Assembly (NCBI GenBank): GCA_015680685.1
Contig: MNCI01004895.1
Location: forward strand, 1-64,000
Length of the DNA stretch: 64,000 bases
Reading direction: 5' to 3'
Source: Gnetum montanum
Taxonomy: Eukaryota > Streptophyta > Gnetopsida > Gnetales > Gnetaceae
In this document: positions 11,796 through 23,426 of the stretch, one piece after another
How positions within the stretch are numbered: the stretch's first letter is position 1
Layout of the letters: each line of letters starts with the position of its first letter
The notes under the pieces: model-generated
Told to the model about the DNA's origin: nothing
Database searches by the model: none
What the model saw: only the letters and a program-made list of their open reading frames with translations
Made by a program: the position numbers and the translations under genes

Positions 11796-14700
11796 ATGAA
11801 GGGTAAGGGAGGGCAAGAACGAGGAGAATGGAATAAGCATGCAAGCTTGGTGTTCGAGGTAAAGAGCAAAGAACTACTCCAACGCCTTCCCCATCCCAAG
11901 ATTTCTTCATGGGTTGGGACTTTATGCAGGTATGTTTTCTTCCACTCTTGTCTAGTGTAGCGTGAGCAACCGTGTGAGCCATTAGGGCTGCCATTTTGAT
12001 AAGATTTTGGAGTAAGAAATATTTAATTTTTGTGATGGGTTTCCTAGCTTGAGTCATAAATTTTTTATATCCAGGGTGTTACAAGGTTTTTCGGGGCTTG
12101 CCATTTTTTTTTCTTTGGGCCCCTATGCAAGTCATGAGTTGAAGGAACGTGTATGTGATGGGCAAAGCTGCTACAAAATTTCTTGTTTCTACATGATGAT
12201 CAATAGTTAGCATGAGTAGTCCAAGGCATGCCCAATGTGAACAACCCAGGATGCCCAGCATGCACAACCTAGGCCACGCCCAACGTGAGCGACCCAGAGC
12301 ACCCAGCATGAGTGATGAGGGTTTTGTGCAACGCTATCGACCACGCACAGGGTGATTAGTTTGACATCGATATTAATGAGTTGTCGAGCATGGCATGAGC
12401 TACCATAGAAAGGAAGGGCTGGGGGGATGCAAGGAAAGCTCATTGTGCATTACTTGCAGGTGCAGGGTATAGTATGAACATGGGCATCTGGGAGTGGCAG
12501 TGCGTGAGTGCCCAGAGAATTGCTTTTTGCCAATTTTTTCTTGGCATGGGTATCTCAGAGAAAGATGATTTTGTGCTTGGAGGAAAACTACAATTTTTGA
12601 TGTCTAGGTCAAAACTACAATTTTTTGGTATCTAGGGCTACTTCTCAACTGCTTTTTCCATGTGAGTTGTGTGATTGCATGGTTTACAATGTGAGGCGAG
12701 TTATGTGCATTGCAACGTGAGCTGCTAGAAATGTGCATTGCAACGTGAGCTACCAGGAATGTGCATTGTAGTGTGATCTACTAGGAATGCACATCGCAGT
12801 GTGAGCTACCAGAAATGTGCATCGTAGTGTGAGCTACCAGGAATATGCATTGTAGTGTGAGCTGCCAGGAATGTAAACTTCCATATTGCAGTGTGAGCTA
12901 CAAGGGGGGTGAGGAGTTATTGAGGATAGCATGAATCATGAAATGCTCACTAATTATCAATGCTATGTTTCTTAGAACTACGTGATTTCAATATTTTTAT
13001 GCAAACTTTAATTTCATGTTGCTTGTAAAGAACTATTGTCTAGTGTTTAATGGATCCCAATGTTCCCTAACGAGCATCAAATACACCAAACAAATACTGA
13101 TGTTCTTGTCTCATGGGGTAATCTTGTGTGTGAGTTGAATGTTATTTACTTATTTATTTTTTATTTTTTATAGTTTATATGTTTTATATGTTTTAAGTTA
13201 CTTACCTAAGGTTCTAGCCCTATGTAGAGGACCTAAGCCTTTTCTCCTTGTTGTGGAACTTGTTGGTTTGCTATCTTGGTTTGGCCTTTTGGAACCGAAC
13301 ATGCCTAGTTATGACATGTGGATTGGGGCACATGTAATATGGTTTCATCTGAATGTTGGTGCATTTTTATCATTTATTTTGTAGAATTTCAGAATTTTCA
13401 TATGGTCTCATTTGAGTGAGAAACTGACTCATGATATTGTTGATACCATGTTGTCTGGCTCAACACGGGGCATATTAGCTTTTGTTATTGACATAGACGA
13501 GGGACCATATATAGTCAAGGGAGGCACTCCTGAAGGTCCTAAATCTACATGTCCTTTGACCCATGTGTGGGTATTACCATCTTGTAGCCATTACAACAAT
13601 AGTAGCACACTTTTTCTAGCCTACCATGTACATACACTATTCCAAAATTTTCCTAGAACAGTATATAGAGTAGATAGGTATGCTCTTTTATACTCATACT
13701 AACTTTGGTTCCTTTAGCATTATATCATTGCTTACGTATGAATACTTTTTCTTTTGTAGGCCCTATTTTGCTGAGCATGGGTTGCATGAGGATGATAATG
13801 GGCTTGCCTTAGTGCATACATCCTTGGAGGCGTTCAAGAGAGGTCCTACTCTTCGTGCTACAATGATAGGTCAAACCAAAAATTCTATTGTCAATTACCC
13901 TAGGAAATTCTCTAGATCCCTTGAACGTTGTCAAGTTCGTGGCTTGCTGCATGAGGATTGGTATTCTGACGGGCCCATTTTTCCTCAAATAGTTGATCTT
14001 GCAAGTAGTGTGCCTTCTCCGTTTGCTAACGGTAAATGGTTGTGTTCTAGGCTTACTTTTCATTTTTGTTATATCATTGCTTATCATGCTCTTAACTTCT
14101 TGCCCAATGTCTTCTTTTTCATTTTTATAGTGGCCATTTCTTTTGATGAGGTTACTATCATATCCACGCGCACTGAGCCTACTCTCTTTATGAAGTTTGG
14201 GGAGACAAAGCAGTCACAACAGTGGTTACACAAGAAGGCATCTAAACAAATCATCAACTATCTTACCAGTGTGGGCTTGATGGGCCTACTTAATACCTTG
14301 ACTTTAACATTCCCATGACCAAAATGGTTGGCATCATTGACTCTTTTAATGATGATGTCTCATATTTTACTACACGAGTTTAGGGAGTTAAGGTGTCTTT
14401 CCACCTAACCACAAAATTCTTTTTTGATCTTTTCAGCGTACTAGCGAATGACGCTAAGGTGGCAATGGATAGAGGGACTAGAGAAGGCCGTGTGATCAAG
14501 GAAATTCAAGATTGGCTAGGTATACCATGGGGTCCTAAGGGCTTCGCCATGCAAGCTGATACTCTCTTGACGAAGGTAAATTTTTTGTACCCACTCTTTA
14601 GAGCACAAGCATTTCCTAAGTCTCTTTCCCAAACAACAAGTCTTGGGATTGAATCTGCACATGTTATGCACTCAGTCTTGGAGACTGGTATGTGCTACAA

Positions 14701-16930
14701 TAGGGCATAGTTCCTTGTATTACGTCTCTGTAGAGAGATCATTAAGCTACATTCCAATGTTGATGCTAAATCCCACTTTACTTTTGCCTTTTTCGCGGGC
14801 TATCTCCATAGGTTTTCTAAGTTATTAGTGGTCTATGGGGATAACCATTATGTGTTAAGAGATTGTTCAAAATTGTCTCGCCCCTAGATCTATCATCTAT
14901 TTAACATCACTAAATCCCAAGATCCACCCGAATGCATTGAAGAATCAGTCTCAGTCACAACAGGGGGTGTAGCCAGTCATTCCCACCATTCACACAATAG
15001 CTTGGGGTTGGAACCACCTGAACTACACATTATTGTTAGGAGGGCTAAGTGCTTGATTCAAGAGACTGTCGAGAAATCCAAGGCTAGGTGAAAAGGGCTG
15101 AGAAGTTTGAGAGCACTTGTTATGGAGGTGAGACCACCAAGGGCAAAGAAGATTCAATTCATCTTGCCAAGAGTAGGTAAGTATTTTTTTGTTTTAAGTG
15201 TTTTCATCATGTTTTGAATTTATTTTCTTACTTAAACATGCATATCTATTATGTCATGCTAACTTTAGATTTTTTGATTGTTAACAGAGGGTACCCCTGA
15301 GAGGGAAAGGGAAGAATTAACTCCCATGGGTGAACCTAAAATTGTTATCATTGGGTGTGATGAAGAGGAGGAAACAAGGGAAGAAGCAGTTGAGGTGATT
15401 CCCATCTTACGGGAAGAGGATGAAATAGATACCATGGGAGCAACACTTGCTAAGGCTTTAGATACCCTTAAGCATTCAATTAAGGAGAAAGGTATTTTTA
15501 ACAGTTTCTTTGATGGGTCTCTACACCTTGGTGATCTGCCTGAGCTAACCAACAAAGGGCCTCTTGGTAAGTTTTGTTAGTTTGATCCACATTTTGTACT
15601 TCATAGCTTTGTATATGGTTTTTATTATCATGACTTTTCCTAACATTAGACATGGATTCTAAAATGCCTGAAGCACATGCATCTTAGGCTAATGTGTCAG
15701 AGTTATAGGCCCTAGTTGAGGTGCCTTCCCATGTAGATTCAACATTTACTGGTCAATTGAGGCCATGTCCTGAGATGCCCAATAAAGTAGACTTTGTTAC
15801 TAGCATCATCAACGATTTTGTTGCTCGTCTGCAATAAGCTGATCCTGAATTAGGTGTGTACTTTATACCAAATGCCTGAGTCCATTGTGCTTTTGCATCT
15901 ATTGAAGATCTCTTATTGACTCATATGTTTAATTCTTGTCATTGTAGGTGTGAAGCTTCAATGGAGTCCTTTTGAGGCTACCCATGTTGATGGTCTCTCG
16001 AAATTGCCCAAAGATATTAAGCAAATCCCAAGAGGTATTTATGATGCGGTTTCGGGTTGTGTTGTTCTGAATGCTAAGTCACTATGGACCTATAGGCGCT
16101 TAATTGAACACTTATGGATTGAAGTTTAATTGTTGAAAGAAAACTTTACAAAAGTAACTAAGGATGGGAATGACTTGTAGGCCTGTTATGATTTTTCCTC
16201 TACTAGATTGGTCAGTGATAGTACCTGGTGTACATCTAAGATCACCTATGCAAGTTATTGGGCAAGCTTGAATAGCAAGGTGTAGGCTATTTGGGATCTA
16301 GCTGAATAGAGGGCCCAGATGGATTTGTTGAATAGGAAGTGCCATGACTGGAAGTCCTTTGCATCCAAGGTATATAAATGAGGCTAGGATCAGAAAGATC
16401 ATAAGCACCAATACAAAAAGTGGTTGAAGGAGGAATCTGTTGAACGTTGCCATTTGGAGATGTTCATGGAGGGGTTAGGCTTGCGTTCTTCCTATGAGAT
16501 GTTTATTGAGTGTATAGAAGTAGAAGGATCTCCTGAGAGGTCCATTACCATTGCCTCTAGGGAAGCTTTGACAAGCATGTTTTCTCTTGAGCATCCTTCC
16601 TGTTCTTTAGTGAAAAAGGGTAAAACCTTGGCCAATATCGACCTCGGACTTGAGAAAGATTGGGCATGCGTGCCTAAAGAAGAGATTCTACGGTGCCTGG
16701 AAGCTAATCTTAGGCCTTCCCCACCTGCGAGTGTTTTAGTCCTATATTGTTTTATTGCCTTTAGCCATCATCATTTTCCTTAGTGTTTTTTGTATTTTTC
16801 TTGTTTTTTGTATGTTTACTTATTTTGTCATTTTGTTTTCTTTTGTTTTTCTTTGTGATAGGGACATGATGGTGATGAGGCTAGTCCCAGTGGGACAGGA
16901 GTTGATGATGTAGAGGATTTTGGGGACTAG
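11796..16930 (+). pseudogene. Antisense gene copy A: eight exons, about 1,079 residues, unknown function
   Basis: Proposed exons: 11796-11929, 13228-13677, 13760-14031, 14131-15176, 15288-15566, 15650-15853, 15948-16732 and 16862-16930 (stop TAG). All inner borders have GT and AG, and phases are consistent once a one-base deletion near 14316 in exon 4 is allowed for. Exon 1 is basic (MKGKGGQERGE). Exon 3 holds EHGLHEDDNGLALVH and GPIFPQIVDLAS. Exon 4 holds MKFGETKQSQQWL, DSFNDDVSYFTTRV, VKVSFHLTTKFF, NFLYPLFRAQAFPKSLS and YVLRDCSKL. Exon 5 is acidic. Exon 7 looks helical, with KKWLKEESVERCHLEMF. Exon 8 is acidic. I do not recognise the family; the VxGVKVSF...I/L layout of exon 4 recalls 'putative plant transposon protein' or plant-mobile-domain-like ORFs, untested. 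Several in-frame stops (e.g. exon 2 near 13382, exon 4 near 14380) make it dead. Confidence 0.72.
12700..12900 (+). repeat. 28-bp tandem repeat in intron 1 of the antisense gene
   Basis: About six to seven imperfect copies of a 28-bp unit resembling AATGTGCATTGCAACGTGAG followed by CTACCAGG. CG/TG and CG/CA differences between units point to decay of methylated CpG. Similar GTGAGC words occur in LTRs and leaders of the same family. Confidence 0.8.
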
Positions 16931-17451
16931 CCCCCTCCTAATGCTAGTACCCGATATGGCTTGTTAGTCTTGTCATTTTGTTTTTATTTTTTTGGCTTGT
17001 TATTTTGTTTTTGGAATGTGTGAGGACAAATGTAACATGATTGTGCTGTAATACATCATCATTCCTATTTCCATGCTAACACTTTGTATTGTATATATTT
17101 CTATATATTTTTATTTTTTAAAAAATTTTATTTGTGAATCTAAGTGTAAACTGGAATCATATCTGGTAAAAATAAAGTAAATGAAAATTGTAACTTGCAC
17201 AATGTAAATGATAATGACATAGTGAAGTTTTGGTAAATAGACAATGTACTGTGCTCTAGTTTAAGGCCATTTCAGGCCTTGCTTATCAATTTAAAGTTGT
17301 GGTGGACTATCGCATCTTTGTCAAAGTGGTGGAGGAGACTGTAGCTATTTCAGTGAATTTAGAAGAAACAGTCATTTTTGACCATGGCTAGTTTAACGTT
17401 GTTGTGGATGTTTGGTAATTTAACATCATTTTGGATGTGCAATGGATCGTC
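16931..17451. other. Convergent spacer between antisense gene and protease of A
   Basis: AT-rich, non-coding. It lies between the antisense stop (16930) and the protease stop (17452). 17230-17450 holds loose copies of GTTTAACGTTGTTGTGGATG, the minus-strand form of the TTAAACTACCA words seen in the matching spacers of D and H. Any terminators or poly(A) signals for both strands would lie here. Confidence 0.5.
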
Positions 17452-18453
17452 TTAGTTTTTGATCTTTTTCTTTAATTTTCGCAATTTTCCATGAAGGGTG
17501 GGATGTGTAGGCATGATCTTGTACTTGTCGTCCCCTTTGCTGGATATGTCAAATGGTAGTTCTGACCAAGGGACATCTGCAGGAATGGCTCCTACATCTT
17601 CATCTTCTGATGCTTCCTCTATTTTAGGAAGGTCACGGGTTGGAGATTGAATGATATGCAGGTTTATGCTAGTGGGGTCTTGCCTAGATTCAGAGAGTTC
17701 AATCTCTAACTCTTGGTTGGTTCCTACGTGTGAGGAAGCAAGTGAGGTTGGTGTATCCCCGTGTATTACGATTTCACCACCCTCATAAGGTAGGTGGATT
17801 TCTTGATGAATCAGTGAAGATATGGCTTTTAATTGAGCTACCCAAGGCCATCCCAAAAATATATTGAACCTTGGCATCTCCTCCATGACTACGAATTCAG
17901 CCGATGTGGGGAACTAATCCCCTACGATGAAATCTAAGGAAACCGTGCCTTTTACCATGACACGGGAACCACTGAAAGAATTCAAGAATGATGTTGTCGT
18001 TGGCTATATTTGTTCTATGAGGCCCAGTCATTCGATGACAGAAAAAGGTATTACATTTGTTGCCACCCCGTCATCGACATGCACCCTATGTATCTTAAAT
18101 TGGTTAACATGTATTGTTATAAACATAGGAGTGGTAGTGACCTCTCCTATTTTTTCATCTCGCTTAATGTTATTGGCATGAAATCCTAGAGATGTGGACC
18201 TTAATTCTTGATGTGGAGAAAATACAGTGTAAATTGATGGTTCATTTGTAGGAAGGTCTTCACTAATAGGGATTGAAGTCAACATACACACCAGGGCTTC
18301 CCAATGTACCAAGGAGGTCATTACTAGGTCATATAGGCTTAAAGAGGTGTTTTTTTGTTTTAATGCCTGTGTAACTTGGGTTAGGGCACTAGCCAAGTCT
18401 TTACTATTAGGAATTTTTTTATCTATTGAGACTTGATCCATTTGACCCAACAT
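17452..18453 (-). pseudogene. Aspartic protease of element A
   Basis: Minus strand, continuing from gag. An upstream part reads TQVTQALKQKNTSLSLYDLV and LVHWEALVCML. The active-site strand is VHVDDGVATNVIPFSV (about 18085-18030), the D-x-G motif of retroviral-type proteases with Tat-like flanks; H has VHVDEGETTNIIPF. The flap-side motif is FLGWPWVAQLKAI near 17840. Between them are two stops. It ends KLKKKIKN then a stop at 17452, just before the gap that holds the antisense gene; H ends similarly (LQKIKRQLNN). It would cleave the Gag-Pol polyprotein. Dead copy. Confidence 0.75.
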
Positions 18454-21226
18454 TTGTATCTCTCATGGAGGAACTTTTGTGTTATTAAGTGTAGCTATTG
18501 GGTTTGGAACATTGGACATTCTCGAGTTCTTGTCTTGACGAATCATGTTAGGCTAATCAGTAGTTGGAATCATAGGGAAAGCATTCAGCGGTGTGGGTTT
18601 TGGTGGCCCTCACTCATGACCATGATGCTCTTTGGCCAACCATTCCTTGGTCAGTCTATCAGTGAGGCATTCTCATGAGGGTCACAGGGGAACTACTAGG
18701 GGTTGCACATCGAAGTGTTGCAGCACCCGGATTACAAATGGAGTAGGTCAAGTTTGCGATGACACGTTTGTTGTTGTAACTACAGGGTGTACTCAGATGA
18801 AAAATGGTTTTCGCAACATAGGAGGTGTATGTGTAGAAAAAGGAGCTTGTGGAGTTCTTAGTGTAGATACAGTTTCAGCAGGCATACGAATCACAAAAGG
18901 CCTTTGTTGGGTGTCTTCTTCTTTGCTGACATGAATGGTGTTAATTACATAGGGTGTTAAGAGGATCTTTGTAAACCCCCATAGACTGATTTTGAGGTCT
19001 TACTGGGTTGGCTTCATCAAAGACTATCTCACCTCTATCAATCATACATTGTATGTCCTATTTTAGGGTAAATCAATAATTGGTTCCATGCCCACACCTT
19101 AGGTGATACTCATAAAATCTGTCTAACCTGAAACCCCTTGGGACAGGGGGTTCATTAGCTATTTCCAACGTTGGGTTTTTAACCAACTCATAGTATCAGT
19201 TATGTCTTTGAGACATTGTAGGAGACATTTTTTTATGTTGAATCAACCTAACTTTTAGAATTTGGTTAAGTAGTTATGAAGGCTTCATGGGTAAGGGTGT
19301 GTATTGGGTAGGGTCCTTTTGTTCGAAGGTACAAGTGTGACCCATGTTAGCAGTTTGGGTAGAGGAGGATTCAAGTGTAGGTGTAGGAGTAGTTCTTTCA
19401 TGACCAGTGGGGGTAGCAAGTTGCTTCCCTTTCTACCCTGCATTGTTGGGTTGAGCTATCTCTACCACTGCTGCGACCGTCGTTTTAGACTTGTCGTTAT
19501 CTTTCCTCGTATGTTGACTTTTAAAGTTCAGGTAAGTTGGGTCATAACTTGTCTATGCCACCTCTTCTATGTTTTTGATTTGGACAAATTCTTGGCTCAA
19601 ATTACGAGCATTCAGATATTGGAGTTTTGACTTAACGCAATTATTCATGACACCTTTGAGGATTGTGAGTAAATACATTTCTGGGATAGGCTTGTGAAGT
19701 TCGTTGAGAGCAGCACTTCATCTTTGGATGAACTTTTGTATGGGCTCTAATGGTGCTTGTTTTATTTGGATTAGACTATCTAGCATTGCTTCAAGCTTTA
19801 GATTATACTTAAAAAGGGTAATGAATTGATGTAACAAATCCTCTAGAGAGGATATGGAGTTACGTGGTAGGGCTCGGTACAAGTCTAAGGCTCTCCCAGT
19901 TAAGGACATGGAAAACACACATAGGATTGCATGAGGCCATGCTTGAAGTAAGAGACACTCTAATCGAAATGTCACTAGGTGAGCATTTAGATCTCCCTCT
20001 CTGTTATACTTAGTCAACTATGGTAATGAAATCCCCTTTGGTAGAGTCAATGGTGGAACTAAAGAGCTAATTGGATCATCCTGATAAAAATCCATCACCT
20101 TGACTTCTTTAGTGTTTGTAATTTTGAGGTGCTTTACCTCATCGTTCAATGCTTGCATCATTTTCCTAGCCTCTACCCATTCTTGGGCACTAGGTGGACA
20201 AGCTAGTTGGTTAGATTGAGCATGATAATAGTTATATTATTGTGCAGTTTGTGGGAAAGATTACTGTAGGGTCGTTAGTGGTTGTACTTGAGGAACATTC
20301 ATGGATGGAATTGTAACAGGTGGTATGCTGTAATGAGCTAGTTGATATTGTTGAATTCCAGGTGTGGGCCACTATCTAGTTACAAGTTGTGAGGAAACAC
20401 CCTGAACCTATTGAGTTGAAGTAGTGAAGGGTGTTCCTTGGATTTGCACTCGTGGTATATAATGAGTAGATGTAGAAGCAGGTATCACGGATGACATTCC
20501 AATTATTTGGGGTGGGATGGTTGATCCTACATTAGTTTGAGAGGAGAATTGTTGGGGTTGTACTTGTAGGAGAGGCGATAATGTGGTGACCAGAGGAATA
20601 ACAAAGATGGACGTATTAAATTGGATTTTGGTCATGGGGAGAGTAGGGATGAGAGTGGGTGCTTCTTGTTGAGAAAAAGATGCTTGTGTGCTTTTAAATG
20701 CATTAAGAGACATGGTCTCTCCCATGAATGGATGGAATAAGGGGTTCACGTAAGTATGAGGACTAAGAGTGTGGTACGAATCCCCATGTTCGGATTAAGC
20801 CATGAAATCATCTTCCTCATCTCTATTTAGAGGCTCTACGATGGATTGCCACAAGGTTTGATTCCTTGCCATAAGGAGCTAGGATATGAGTTCATGGTGG
20901 GATTCAGAGAGGGGAATTTTGTCATATGCTGAAGAAATAAAGTCATGGCCTCCCTTATAGATGAGTTCGTAATGTCTTTTTGCTTTCATTTCCATGCAAT
21001 CAATGGGCAGGTTAGCTTGGATCTTTACATAGATGAAGTTGTATTATTCTGGGGTGAGAATTTTATAGGTGGGGTCCTTGCCTTGTAACCTAAGTGATCG
21101 ATGAGTTGGCCCTTGAGGGTTCATCTCTCCAACAATAACTATGGATTCAGTCACAGTTAAAGGATTTGAGATCTGGGCATTAAGGTTAGAAATGGGTAAT
21201 GTTGATTTAATCTAAGAATATTCCAT
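18454..21226 (-). pseudogene. gag: Gag of element A
   Basis: ATG at 21226, supported by matching residues at the H start: THRSLRLQGKDPTYK here, THQSLRLQGKDPTYE in H. Then comes a low-complexity P/S/T/Q-rich region (20750-20300), a coiled section, and the capsid-like retrotransposon gag domain: YNREGDLNAHLVTF, WPHAILCVFSMSLTGRALDL, SISSLEDLLHQFITLFKYN and LDSLIQIKQAPLEPIQKFIQ (20017-19718). It ends with a segment that includes PRGFRLDRFYEYH, where a zinc-knuckle-like C-x-H pattern is weak. Several stops interrupt it. It forms the particle shell that packages the element RNA. Confidence 0.82.
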
Positions 21227-21353
21227 GTGTAACTGAGCTCAAGCAAGCTAGGTAGCATGTGCAACTATGTAGTGTGTGCAACTATAGTGTAACAGGCAGC
21301 GTAGCTAACAAGGAGTGTTACTAATCTCAGTGTGTTCAACATAACTTACAGGC

Positions 21354-21569
21354 AGCATGTGCAAGCCAGTGTGACCTAGCAGTGTGTGCAAGCCAGCATG
21401 ACCAAGCAGCATGTGCAAGCCAGCATGACCAAGTAGTGTGTGTAAGCCAGCGTAACCTAGCAGTGTGTGCAAGCCAGCATGATCTAGCAGTGTATGCACG
21501 CCAGTGTGACCTAGCAGCGTATGCAAGCCAGTGTGACCTAGCAACGTATGAAAGCCAGCATGAGCAAGG
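21354..21569 (-). repeat. 27-bp tandem repeat in the 5' leader of A
   Basis: Eight head-to-tail units of exactly 27 bp, plus-strand form AGTGTGTGCAAGCCAGCATG followed by ACCTAGC. Because 27 is divisible by three, one frame reads as a nine-residue repeat (HAGLHTLLG) on the minus strand. Position between PBS and gag marks it as leader. Confidence 0.9.
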
Positions 21570-21696
21570 TTAGCGTAATTGATAGGGGTTAACGTGAGTA
21601 GCTCAACTTGGGTTTTAGTTTCTAGAACTTGATCTATGTGATGTTTAACAAGAAAATGTGATTAGTGTTTGGATTAAATAGAAAATGAGTTTTCAG

Positions 21697-21713
21697 CCCT
21701 CCTTCTAGCACCA
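21697..21713 (-). other. Primer-binding site of element A
   Basis: On the minus strand TGGTGCTAGAAGGAGGG lies six bases inside the 5' LTR end. The matching site in H (56189-56205) is TGGGGCTAGAAGGAGGG, 16 of 17 identical and also six bases from its LTR. It begins TGG as the complement of a tRNA CCA end must. I do not assign the tRNA. Confidence 0.75.
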
Positions 21714-21718
21714 GTTTC

Positions 21719-23421
21719 TAGACTGTCCAAAATCATCAACGTAAGGCTAGAGGAAAATAAACATCAAAAGATCTTTGGAGAGATACAGTCAACCCTGCCT
21801 TCATGTGAGGGCAAGCTAGAAAAAACAAAGGCAGAGTACCTTAGATGGTCTGCATGTAGATCAACCAAGGACTTCACCAAGCGTATGCTATGCCCTACAC
21901 TAGGGTTATCATCACAAAATGTAAAATGAAGAACTTAATGCAATGGAATGTAAGTGTGAATATAATGTGAAAACATAAGTAGAATATGCAAAAACATACA
22001 ATAAAATAGGATGACACAAAAAATGAACTAGAATAACACAATGGAAGAAAAAAATGAAACTGTATTTATATTAATTGACAAAATGTACACTGGTCAAAAT
22101 GTAGTTGCATGTCTAGATTGCAAGTTAGACGTTAAGCTCCGATGTGAGGTGTTTGCAGGTGCTAGGGATCATGTACGTCTAGGCTGAAGATTACTAGTTT
22201 TCTTGCTTCAAAATTTCTGACCTTGTTTATGTCAATGAACAGGGTATTTATGCATTTCTCTAGGCTCGGGAGTAGGATTTGTAAATGAGATCAATGGCTG
22301 TGAGATGAGAGAAAAATGGGTTCTGTGATAGGTGTACATGGGTAGACTACATTCTGGACTAGATGCACTATATCTTACAATTGTAGGTAGGCTTATGCCC
22401 ATGGAAGCAACATAAGAGCTTGAAAAACTCACAAATGGTGAGGCTTACAATGAAAATTTACAATGGATTCCAAGAGGGATTGATGCTGGCTCGCTTGAAA
22501 CTTCATGGTTCTTAGAATCGACTGCTGCAAGATGTCAATTTACGCATTTTGGGTGTGAGCAAGCTGGAATGGTTCATTTCATACAAAATTTTGATTTTTG
22601 AGACTTATTTTTCAAGTGTAACTACTACCTACCCTTCGGGGAAATCTGCACGTAGATTTTGGGCCTATTTGTGCTTGAATTTGGGCCACCTTTGGTAGCT
22701 CACGCTTGGCTCATGCTGCGAACATGACCTTAGCATAACCCCAATGTGACCTTAGCATGACCAAGCTAGAATGCTATTTTTCATGCCTAAATTTTGATTT
22801 TCTAGAGCCTGTGAACAAGTAGAACTATTACCTATCCTTGGGGATCGAGTTGATGCTAAAAATTATGCCTAGGACTACTTAATTCGACCTGTTTTTGTTT
22901 GGTCACATTAGGCTCACACTGTCAGCATGACCCCAGCGTGACCTAGGCATGAGTAATTAAATCATGTGATTTTTGGCTTAATTTTTGATGTTCCAAAGGC
23001 CAGAAGCTGCAATGAACATCAGTGAAACTTGAGGAGAGCCTGTGTCCTTGAATTCAGATTGTTTGGACTTGGTTTTAGGGCTCTGAAAGTTGGTCAAGCT
23101 GTATTCACATTGTACTCACGCTAGGCAGCATGACCTCAGCATAAGTAGCAAGATTCATGTGATTCTGACTTGAAATCTTGGGTTCTAGATGCTAAAACTT
23201 GGAGTGATCATCGGTGGGCTCTGAGGGAACCTTGCCCATTCAAATTAGGATCATTTTGACTTGATTTGGAAGCTGTCAGGGTTGGTCACATTGAGGGCAA
23301 GCTAGCTTGACAGTATGAGTGTGAGTTTCATGCCTTAGTCAAATTTTTATCTTCCAAAATTAAAGAGGATCTAAATTTTTCTCATTTCAAAGTGTTAAGC
23401 TAAAATTTTGTGGTTTTTTCA
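21719..23421 (-). repeat. 5' LTR of element A
   Basis: 1,703 bp on the plus strand from TAGACTGTCC (TG mutated to TA) to GGTTTTTTCA. It aligns with 4353-6225 along its length except for about 175 bp missing near 22545. The minus-strand TATA box ATAAATA at 22245-22251 would start the genomic transcript. The outer end is followed by ATTAC. Confidence 0.9.
22245..22251 (-). promoter_or_regulatory. TATA box of the 5' LTR of A
   Basis: ATAAATA on the minus strand, at the same place as 4876-4882 in the partner LTR. Confidence 0.55.
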
Positions 23422-23426
23422 ATTAC
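23422..23426. repeat. Target site duplication of A, right copy
   Basis: ATTAC after the LTR end CA. The next bases, ATGCTCAATTTTCTC, resume the RT frame of B. Confidence 0.9.

Larger units (their letters stand above)
4353..23421 (-). mobile_element. Element A: complete 19-kb Tat/Ogre-type LTR retrotransposon
   Basis: Bounded by ATTAC duplications and by TG...CA ends on the outer sides. In element sense (minus strand): 5' LTR 23421-21719, PBS 21713-21697, a 5' leader with a 27-bp array, gag 21226 to about 18454, protease to 17452, a 6.2-kb gap holding the opposite-strand eight-exon gene (11796-16930), RT-RNaseH-RNaseH-integrase 11248-7772, 3' UTR, and 3' LTR 6225-4353. Two RNase H domains in tandem are diagnostic of the Tat lineage. 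The two LTRs differ at very roughly one base in five by eye over their first 150 bp, so this is an old insertion. It is inserted into the RT of B in opposite orientation. Confidence 0.9.

Noticed and set aside
13680-14318. 212-codon frame as a single-exon gene
   Set aside because: It runs through intron sequence between exon 3 and exon 4; the copies in H and D align only over the exon parts.
21305-21544. 79-codon open frame with nine-residue repeats (HAGLHTLLG) as a repeat protein
   Set aside because: It is a by-product of the 27-bp leader array between PBS and gag; the unit differs in H and is not kept in frame there.
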